Source: Blastocystis hominis (lineage: Eukaryota > Sar > Bigyra > Opalinata > Blastocystidae). Taken from it: 64,000 nt of DNA. Positions 53,844-64,000 of this stretch are shown piece by piece. Below the pieces are notes generated by a model. It was not told the DNA's origin. It saw nothing but the letters and a program-made list of their open reading frames with translations, and ran no database searches. The translations under genes and the position numbers were made by a program. The stretch's first letter is position 1, and the number at the start of each line of letters is the position of its first letter. Location of the stretch: NCBI RefSeq assembly GCF_000151665.1, contig NW_013171819.1, positions 372,001 to 436,000 of the forward strand, read 5' to 3'.

Positions 53844-54572
53844 ATGAATCGAAGTCATAGTTGTAGCTATCCCGTGGATGTAATCAATCACAACACCATC
53901 ATACCCAAGAACAATGCTGGATACCACGAGACATTCAATACCGTGATAATGCCTCGTGACAATGTGTACAAGATCACTTCCATCACTTCCAAAATCGATA
54001 CCACTTCTCTCTGGAACATCCATACTATGAATGTGGTGAAAGTGATGAATAACCAAGGATATGAAATGACCTATAATGTGGGTGCTGGCTACTACACGAT
54101 CGACGAGCTATGCAATGCCATCGCTGGCTCGACTGCCATTAATGATAACAATCAGGCATACATGGTCTCCGAGAATGTTCAATCGGTTGACCTGAATGGT
54201 GCATCCGACATTGCGAACATCCTGAAACTGGAAGGCTTCCTGACACCTACTACTACCGTCGCCAGTGAACCCTACGACATCACGAATGGCATGAGTGTGA
54301 TCCGAGTGTACAGTAGTATCAATGCTCAAACATTCGGTCTGAAGAGTCCGCTGATCGATAACCTGATTCATGTATCGATGGGACTGAACAACATGATCAC
54401 CTGGGATAACCTATCGATCGATGTGATTGAACAATCGAACCTGGATTCCATTGATTGGGTACTGACAGACGCGAATGACCGTCCGATCTCCTTGAATTCG
54501 AATGTGTACATCTCATTCACGATATCTTGTAAGCACAACTTCAGTAAGGTATTCAAGAAGATAGATAGATAG
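53844..54572 (+). CDS. Fibre-cluster gene 4 (copy in C), readthrough into host flank
   Basis: Homologue of 2284-2979 with a full open frame. The N-terminal two thirds are diverged (GAGYYTIDELCNAIAGS), while from EPYDITNGMSVIRVYSS to ISFTISC it is nearly identical to A and B. The last 14 residues (KHNFSKVFKKIDR) are translated from host flank beyond the junction. Expression is unlikely in this truncated context. Confidence 0.6.
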   Translation: MNRSHSCSYPVDVINHNTIIPKNNAGYHETFNTVIMPRDNVYKITSITSKIDTTSLWNIHTMNVVKVMNNQGYEMTYNVGAGYYTIDELCNAIAGSTAINDNNQAYMVSENVQSVDLNGASDIANILKLEGFLTPTTTVASEPYDITNGMSVIRVYSSINAQTFGLKSPLIDNLIHVSMGLNNMITWDNLSIDVIEQSNLDSIDWVLTDANDRPISLNSNVYISFTISCKHNFSKVFKKIDR

Positions 54573-57007
54573 ATAGATATCAATGTCTATCTTCTATATA
54601 TATACATATATTTATCTGAAAAGTAATAGTTTGATTGTTGCCTCCAACAAATCAGTCAGATATGTCTCACAGCTTGATATTGGACAACTACTCATTCCCA
54701 TAGAGTCCATTCTTATGGATTTTAGCTTTATCATCAACAATACTGATATCACTATTAGTGAGTAATTCTATTCATCCTAATGAGTTGGGAACCAAAGCAT
54801 TTCACTTTCATCAACCAACTCAAACAGCAAGTATTATGTATACTATTCTTATTCATGCTCGTAATAGAACAACATTGTGAATCACTTTGTATCCCTATTG
54901 AAGTGTACAATTCGATACTTCTTCCTTTAAATAGGAGATATTCTGCATTATTTGGCAGGTGGGGGATACTATATGGGTTAGAATAAGGGATAGTATTCTC
55001 TGGCAATATAACAAACTCTGATAGGTTCAGAGTGCATCAAAACGACAAAAACTGGACACCAACTATCCAAAAACCTAGAAACAGTGGAATATGAATATAT
55101 CTCTATTTGTTCGTATAAAATATATTATGTATTCTACCTTATTTTGCTCAGTTCTTCAACGACACACCCACCTTTCTCACAAACTCTACTATTCGATTCT
55201 ACTATACACATATCACATATTATTACTATAAATGATAACCCAAAAACTGATTATCGCTAGCTTTTCCATTTTCATTCCTATCATCATCTTCTACATACCC
55301 TATTTCTTTCAATCCCATCTATATAAAATTCCAAATGAATAGAACGAAAAACAAAACGCTTCCACTGGAAACAACACTCTTCGATCTATTCATTCCACAA
55401 TATCCCATTTCCGCTCATCTCCTTCCACTTCACAGTAAAAACAACTCCCTCCCTATTCGAAATCTATTCTTCCACTCATACCCAATTTCAACACTATTTT
55501 CACAATTGCACAATTCCTGTGTATTTTTGAAATCATTTGTTTTACAATAAAAGCTATTAGATTCGTCTTACTGGGTTTGAATGTATTCAAAATTTGGAAT
55601 TGGACTTGTATGTCCTGTCTTTTGTTTTGTTTTGTTTTCGGACTTCTATGTGTTTTTGTGTGTTGTGTTGTGGGAGTGTAAGTATTGTAGCTGGGATGGG
55701 TTCTGTCGTCAAGTTGGTGTGTTTGAAGAAGCTAGTGTAGTGTGCGCTATCGTTACTTTGACTAAACTGTGTGTGTGAGATATGCATCGTGAACGCATTC
55801 AATACCATAATGGCGGTGGACCCTGGTTCCATTTTTGCTGTGTGGAGTGTGTTCCGAGTGAGGAATTTCTGTACTTCAAACTGTGCAACGTGGCGAACCC
55901 ATTCATGCCATGTGTGACCGCGGATACATGGAGATAACTTGCAACGTGGGAGGTATCTGGAACAGGCACGACGTTCTTGCCTAGGATAGCTGTTCTGTTT
56001 CTCGTATTTTCATTTTCATATCGTGAGGTGGTAGAGAGAACGGATTTGCGATGAGTGAAAGGGCAAACAATGGGAGCAAGAGCTGTAGGTTGGTAGAAGC
56101 GGAGCGTGTGTGGAACTTGGGAGAATGGGACAAGAAGGCGGAGTATGCGAACTGCTGTGGGGACGGTCCTCGCCTCTGATTGATGCGAGCCGAGTGAACT
56201 GGAATGGCCAGTGGGAGCAGGCGAGTTCCAAGACGGTGCAGTTGTGCATTTGTGGGTCTGTGGAGCATGGGAAGGTGGAGGTGTGCGTGGTGCGGGCGTG
56301 TGGGAAGTGGTGGAATGGAAGAGAGGTGAGGTGCGTGGCGGTGGTGTGCCCCGCGGTTCTGTATGCGGTGTGTGTGGAATCAGGCGGAGGGCATTGAGTG
56401 GGACTGTGCGATGGCGATTACCGGATCCTTCCATGATCTCTGCACCGCCACGTGCGAGCTTCGCGCTCCCGCGACTTCCTCCTTCCTCCTTCCTCCTTCC
56501 GCCGAACCGTCTGGTTCCCCGCGGGACGCGATGTGTGGGACGTGTTGGAGGGTGGGATCCCCGCGACTTCCTACACGCTGGAGTGCGTCCCGAGCGAAGT
56601 GGGCAGTGCCGAGTGGATGGGCAGGCAATTCGGAGTGTCCACGATGGCCACGTCGGAATTCGTTGGGTGTTGGTGGTGGACGGCGAGCCAACCTCCTCGC
56701 TCACCGGTTCGCTCTGGGTGTGGGTGTGGGTGTGGGTGTGAGTGAGCAGGAATCTGGTGGGCGATGGGGTGGGGTCCGTGGCTCCCTACGAAGGTGTGCA
56801 GAGTCGACCGGGCTCTCTGGATCTCTTCCTGTCCAACTGGGCGCAGAACGCCACCGTGGTCTCCGTCACCCAGCCCCTCCGCCTCCGCCTCCGCTTCCGC
56901 TTCCGCTTCCTCTTCGCCTACGACGTGACCGGCGCGCTCATCCGCGCCCACCTCGTCGATCACGCCTGGTGCGCCGTGGGTCGCGATGTTTCCACGTTTC
57001 CACGATC
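54531..57007. repeat. Segmental duplication, copy 2 (3' flank of fragment C)
   Basis: Nearly identical to 37197-41211 but without about 1.5 kb. The join reads GTGTGCC-CCGCGGTTCTG at about 56350. The GC-rich end corresponds to the FN3 gene fragment. Confidence 0.85.
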
Positions 57008-57125
57008 TATGCTGCGGCTGCGCCGCACGCTGGAGAAGGAAGGGAGGAACTGGTTTTTCAGGACGGGAGGCGTGCGGTGCGATAAGCGGTTTGTGGGCCG
57101 CGGGATGAGCGATGCGGAGATGTAG
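55600..57125 (+). pseudogene. Broken fibronectin-III protein gene, short copy
   Basis: Same fragment as 38240-41230 but lacking the first FN3 domain, removed with the 1.5-kb segment. The second FN3-like piece (GGIPATSYTLECVPSEVGSAEW) and SLDLFLSNWAQNATVVSV are present. Beyond the duplication the frame runs to a stop at 57125 after a basic tail, perhaps the original C-terminus. TGTTTGTT follows at 57243. Confidence 0.5.
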
Positions 57126-57424
57126 GAGTGCTTCTCGGTAGAGAATGTGCACCAATGCGAATGTGAAGAGACGAATGTTCTGAGAGAGTTGTAAAGAATG
57201 CGTTTAAGTGCGATCTTGATTAGTTCTGTGTGAATTGTTAGTTGTTTGTTGAATACAGGAGTGAGTGATTGCAGAAATGAATAAATGAGTGATTGGTTGA
57301 GTAAGTGAGTGAGTGAATTACGGAACACAGGAAAGAACGTAAGAAAATAAGAAAGAAAGTAGAAACAAACGGTTTTTCTTTTCCGCTTATTCGGCCTATT
57401 TTCGGTTTTTAAAGATTTTTCCTC

Positions 57425-58444
57425 ATGAAAGAAGAGTACATTTGTCCGATGCCGTTTGATGTGGATACTGCAAATATTGGCTTGCGGTGGTGGGCTTGCC
57501 AAGCGTTGCAGAATTTTACGGGTGACGGCGAAGGAGTGCAGTGGGACGTGAATGAAGAGTAGGAGTGGTGCTGTTTGTTTTATGGAAGGTTCGATAATCG
57601 AGATGGCCACATGGGCATTTCGACTATTACTGGGGTCGAAATTCCCCATGAGAAAGGAATGTACACGAGGAAGATGTTGGGATAATTATGCAGCGAAAAT
57701 AATGGTTAGATATCGGATTTACAACCATCTACCACGAGCCGTAACCTTTTTCTTGTCGAAAGGTTTGGATCGCTTATTGTTATATAATCCCTGTAGATCT
57801 TCTGACATTTACAGAAGAATCGTGGTTGTTTGGCTACGAGCGTTTTTCTGTGTGGGTGAACAACGTTCTGGACAAGAAGAAGTTTTCTATCTTTATTCGC
57901 TTTGCGGTTGCACCTGATAATGTATGTTTTTTAGTTTCGGGATGAGTTTGTGACTTATTAGGGGTGCAATCCAAATTACTATCATTTAGATGAGAAGGAG
58001 AGAAAAGCAGTTCCTACCCGATTCGTCAATATTGGTGATCGTCAAGTGAAGGCGAAAAGCGACGAAATGATTTGGACCACGAAATCTGAGCATTTCCAGC
58101 TGCCCGACTTCGACAAGCCGGACTGGTACCAGACTTGTCAGCCGGTGAGCAGTTTGTACCGTCTATTCGACATCAACGTCAATTATTTCGGTCTGAAAAC
58201 GCTGGTGGAGCGCATGGTGCTCAGCGCGCAGTACAAAGGAACGTTCCAGCTGATTCGTCAATTGGTGACGCATTGCGACGGCTTCTATGGATGGACGATG
58301 GAGCAAGTCGTGGAACGCGAGACAGAGACGCAGGGAAAGCTGCTGGAGAAGATTCACACGCCGTTTTCGGACGAGGAACGCGATCATTTGTGGGGAATGG
58401 CGAGATGGGGAGTGAATTGTAGTATGAACGTGCTGCAGGAATAG
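57425..58444 (+). CDS. Phosphatidylinositol transfer protein, five exons with tiny introns
   Basis: Exons 57425-57558, 57589-57675, 57710-57762, 57797-57921 and 57962-58444 join into one 293-codon frame. The four introns are 30, 34, 34 and 40 nt, all GT...AG. The product follows class I PITP: MKEEYICPMPF and GDGEGVQWDVNEE at the start, GMYTRKIYRIYNHLPR, EESWLFGYERFSVWV, then KKFSIFIRF and DNGCNPN. It ends with INVNYFGLKTLVERM and the helix YGWTMEQVVERETETQ. PITPs exchange phosphatidylinositol and phosphatidylcholine between membranes in the cytosol. TGTTTGTTT lies 33 nt after the stop. No damage is seen. Confidence 0.85.
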
Positions 58445-58476
58445 GAAAGGAAGGGAGTGTGGATCGATTGGATTGT

Positions 58477-58485
58477 TGTTTGTTT
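58477..58485 (+). promoter_or_regulatory. TGTTTGTTT downstream of PITP stop
   Basis: Matches the TGTTTGTT word reported near polyadenylation sites in Blastocystis. The fucosyltransferase gene has the same word 20 nt after its stop on the minus strand (58825-58833). Confidence 0.45.
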
Positions 58486-58560
58486 GAAACTGGAAGTGAT
58501 ATTGAAGGAAAGAAAGGATAGGGAAATAGAATTGGAGTGGGAGGAGTGAAAGACAGTGAA

Positions 58561-58700
58561 ATGAATGAATTGAATGAATTGAATGAATTGAATGAATTGA
58601 ATGAATTGAATGAATGAATTGAATGAATTGAATGAATGAATTGAATGAATTGAATGAATTGAATGAATGAATTGAATGAACGTATGAATGAAATGAATTG
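58561..58700. repeat. AATGAATTG minisatellite
   Basis: About 130 bases of tandem GAATGAATT-type units with occasional 4-nt steps, between the convergent PITP and fucosyltransferase genes. Confidence 0.9.
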
Positions 58701-58852
58701 ACTCAGCAAATGAATACGTGAATGTGATTCCAAAGCTTGTCACCTTCATCCCTCCAAACTCACCATTTCCGATCCTTCTACCCACATCCTCCTTCCAATC
58801 CGCTCTCCGCGCTTCTCTTTATTCAAACAAACACCTCCGCCCATCAAACGCC

Positions 58853-61261
<2,409 letters not shown>

Positions 61262-61265
<4 letters not shown>

Positions 61266-63933
61266 ATCACGACACAATTACCAAAGCAAAAGGTAATAAT
61301 GAGGTGTGAACAAACATCAAAGTCCAAATTGATCATTTTGGCTTTTCTTCGTTTCTCCTTCACTTCTGGAATCGATTGAATCACATCTCGACTAATCGCG
61401 TCCATTTCTGAAATGCGCAGTTCTTCGCTTTCTTCTTCCACCATTTCCTGCACAAACACCACTTCTGGATGTTCTTCTCCCTCCTTTTCCTTCTCCTTTT
61501 CCTTTTCCTTTTCCTTTTCCTCTCCTTGCTTCATCATATCCTTATTGTTATTATCACCATCATGAAGATGATGATCATCATCATCATGATGATGATCCTT
61601 ATCTCCTTCGAAATGCTTCGCTTCCATCCCTTCTACACCATTCTCACCCATTCCCGCAGCACTCTCATCCGGCACCACAATCGCGGGGATCGTCTCCTCT
61701 TTGTTAACCACGGTTATTCGGAAATCCACTTCGCGTCGTTTGTGTTCCTGCACGAAACACTCCAAATTTTTCCGCGCCAAAATCAGCGGTAACACCGTTT
61801 CCACGAATTGATCGCGCTGATTCTGATCGAACATCGTCAATTCAATTGTGTTCCCACCGTCCAGGAACACAGTCTTCCCGCTCACCAGCTCCGCGATCCA
61901 GTCTTCCACGGTTTCTACCATTCCCCGCGGTTTCTTCGCCCCCCAGTTCGATAGAATTCCGTGGATTTCCCGCTCCGCGTTCTCCGTTTCCCCTTCCATC
62001 TCCCCCGCGGGAATCGGCAGCACCTTCCACTGCGGCGTTTCCCGCTCCCGCTCCGCCTCCTCCTTTTCGGCCTGCAGAACCGCGGTTATCTCCCGAATGT
62101 GCCGCTGTGCGTCGGATAACCGCGATTCCCGCTCGGCGAGGGCGGTCTGGGCCTCGGATAACCGCGATTGCTGCGCGTGAAACTGCCGCTCGAGGTCGTA
62201 AAGCTGCTGCTCGTCGAGAAAAGCGAGGCGTTCGGCGGCCTGGATGGCGTCGGCGAAGTGTTCCACGGTTTTATCGGCCTCCTCCTCGGTCACGTGCACC
62301 TACATGAAAAGTAGAAACCGTGGAAACGCGCTGCTGGAGGTCGTCGGCGAGCGCTTTGAGCTGCTCGACTTCTTTGGCGAGCGAACGCACGGCGGACGTG
62401 CAGGCGTTCAGGCAGCGGTTCACGGCCTCCTGCTGCTCCACCACGACGCTCATGCTCCCCGCGGCAAACTCCTTCTCCTGCTCGAACTAGAGAGGCATTC
62501 GGAAAAGTGGAAACGGAGTACCAGCTCCTTGTAGGCGGAGGAGAGCGAGCGGTAATGCTGGAGATGGACGAGCTGCTGCGCGGCGATCTCCATGAGCGTG
62601 TCGCTAGACCCCTCAGCACAACCCATAATCAAAAACTGCGATAACGTCTCGAACTGCTCCTGCGACGCTTTCACCTTCCCCACGTCCGGAACACTGTTCT
62701 CCACCGCCGCGCACGTCGCCTTCAGCTCTACCTCGCATCCTTTCCCCGCGGGTACGGTTATGCCGGCTCGACAGGCTCTGAAAGTGCGTCACCAGATTGT
62801 CCAATAGGATTTCAGCCTCGTCCACCGCCGCCTGATTTGCCTCCAAAATGCCCCCCACGCGAAGATCCCGCGCTTCTTTCACCGCGGTTTCGTCCGCTTC
62901 CTGCTCCGCGCGTAACGCCCGCCGATCGCGCGCCAGCGTCACGCGCTGCCGCAGCTCCTTCACCGCGGTTCCCACCGTCTTTCCCAACTGCGCGATTTCC
63001 GCGCGCTCCGACATGCGCAGCTCCGAAATCGGCTCGATTTCTGGAACGGAGGCAGGGTCCTCCCCCGCGGGGGAGGGCGGGGATTCCAGCTTGGCGGCCT
63101 GGTCGCGGAGGAGCTGCACGGATCCCGCGGGGAGCGAGAAGAACCGGACGGGAGGGATGAAAACCGCGGGGATCGGGTCGGTTTGGGTGGAGCCGTCGAG
63201 ACGCTCGAGTTCGTAGACTTTTTCTTGGGAAGGAGTGACGGAGCTGGCGCGCAAAACGTCTTCGCTGACGTTACCGCTGACGATGTCTTTGAAGGTCACG
63301 TGCTCGCGCTGGAGCTTGCTGGAGAGCGATGAAACGGAGGATGTCCGGCGAGGACGCTTTGGCTCCTTCTATTCATGCTTAGAAGAAGCAGTGATATAAA
63401 TACTTCGGGTTGCTGGAGAACTGGGTTGTTTACTCTGCGAATTAGTCAAATGATATTCGGTTCATCCTACTCTTCGGGCTTAATCGTCCACGTGTTGCGA
63501 TCTAAATCCAATACCATGTACGGCCTTTCCTTGCAACTCCAACTTCCATCGGCATTCTTTAGACAGCTAAAATCCGGATAATTGATCTGCTTCCCGCAAG
63601 GAGAGCCTAGCTCGTCAGGATCCGATCCATCATTTACAGAAACCGTGATTGGTTACGAGCTCCCATTGATCTCTTCTCTCTTTGCATTATTATATAAAAA
63701 TCCGCAAATCTACTCTTTTCGCCAGCAAAACAATCTTTGCAAATACGTTCCATCTTCCCATTCAGAGGTAGCTTCTGTGAGGAGCAGGAATCACAAAACA
63801 CTTTCCCACAAAACTAGTAGCATAGTTGGAATCAAAATTCGGCTACTCTACAGTGATGTTTTCTTCGTAACGCTGTAAATGGAGTATTACAGCGCATACA
63901 ATTCTTGATTGTATCCTCTTGCACCCAATTCAT
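61262..63933 (-). CDS. FYVE zinc-finger protein with coiled coils and tiny introns
   Basis: Exon 1 (63933-63847) and exon 2, split by a 33-nt intron (63814-63846), encode a FYVE domain: CMRCNTPF, the signature RRKHHCR, then CGKVFCDSCSSQKLPL and RICKDCF. FYVE domains bind PI3P on endosomes. Further introns: 63435-63470 (36), 63369-63403 (35), 62728-62755 (28), 62487-62521 (35) and 62300-62327 (28); each restores frame. The splice near 63600-63700 is unresolved. The rest is mostly coiled coil, with a C-terminal (KE)n and a His/Asp-rich run. An endosomal tether or adaptor is likely, with possible functional links to the nearby PITP. The start could lie further upstream, beyond the window. Confidence 0.75.
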
Positions 63934-64000
63934 TTAGAATTTTTAGGAAATTTAGTGAGAATAGTTGCTGTATGTGTGATCTAAAAATATCGCATGGGCA

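Larger units (their letters stand above)
51086..54530 (+). mobile_element. Polinton fragment C (left-end fibre cluster, decayed)
   Basis: Same gene order as fragment B but more diverged and more damaged, with an internal deletion near 51428 that joins gene 1 to gene 2. The last 260 bases before the host junction, and a shorter tract near 53250-53390, are nearly identical to A and B, whereas the rest is clearly diverged. Confidence 0.85.

Overview
The window is nuclear DNA of a microbial eukaryote carrying one nearly complete Polinton/Maverick-type virus-like element (A, 1 to about 20815, left end outside the window) and two decayed left-end pieces of the same family (B, 32843-37196; C, 51086-54530). 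The host genes at the right edge (57425-63933) encode a phosphatidylinositol transfer protein, a fucosyltransferase-like protein and a FYVE zinc-finger protein. They use very small introns, mostly 28-40 nt. Two of the three have TGTTTGTTT shortly after the stop. Tiny introns and that 3' word are known from Blastocystis, so a Blastocystis-like stramenopile is the best guess. This is inference only: the long AT-rich deserts here do not fit the compact published Blastocystis genomes.

Element A reads, left to right: an array of paralogous beta-rich fibre/vertex-like genes (1-2979), a 778-aa coiled-coil structural protein, a 344-aa pVI-like precursor, an adenain-like protease, a KilA-N protein, then on the minus strand the packaging ATPase, a possible ssDNA-binding protein and the double-jelly-roll major capsid protein. 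Next come a tail-fibre-like protein, small genes, an rve integrase, a second fibre-like gene, two small proteins and a 1476-aa protein-primed family B DNA polymerase. The set (polymerase, integrase, ATPase, protease, capsid) supports a virion-forming integrated virus. Most starts sit in a TAAATG context, and many 3' ends carry CCAAAGTAAA.

The most striking feature is a family of tiny double-hairpin palindromes in element A. They are about 38 nt: two 19-nt hairpins with 3-nt loops, joined at CCCC/GGGG. They lie between genes and also in frame inside genes. Comparison with fragment B shows a clean 45-nt gain equal to 38 nt plus a 7-nt duplicated target. At 12964-13045 one copy is nested in another and flanked by a perfect 7-nt direct repeat. 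This looks like a mobile, frame-preserving palindromic element living in a polintovirus. A second palindrome type (two 26-nt palindromes with different stems in 75-nt direct repeats) lies inside the KilA-N gene.

Between the elements lies AT-rich DNA with five or six broken copies of a MORN plus leucine-rich-repeat family (21245-32500, 43225-45250, 47140-47430), an ABCA-type transporter pseudogene (25628-27390), and simple-repeat deserts. Fragments B and C share a nearly identical 3' flank (37197-41211 and 54531-57007) holding a broken fibronectin-III gene. Yet the viral part of B resembles A far more than C, which points to gene conversion.
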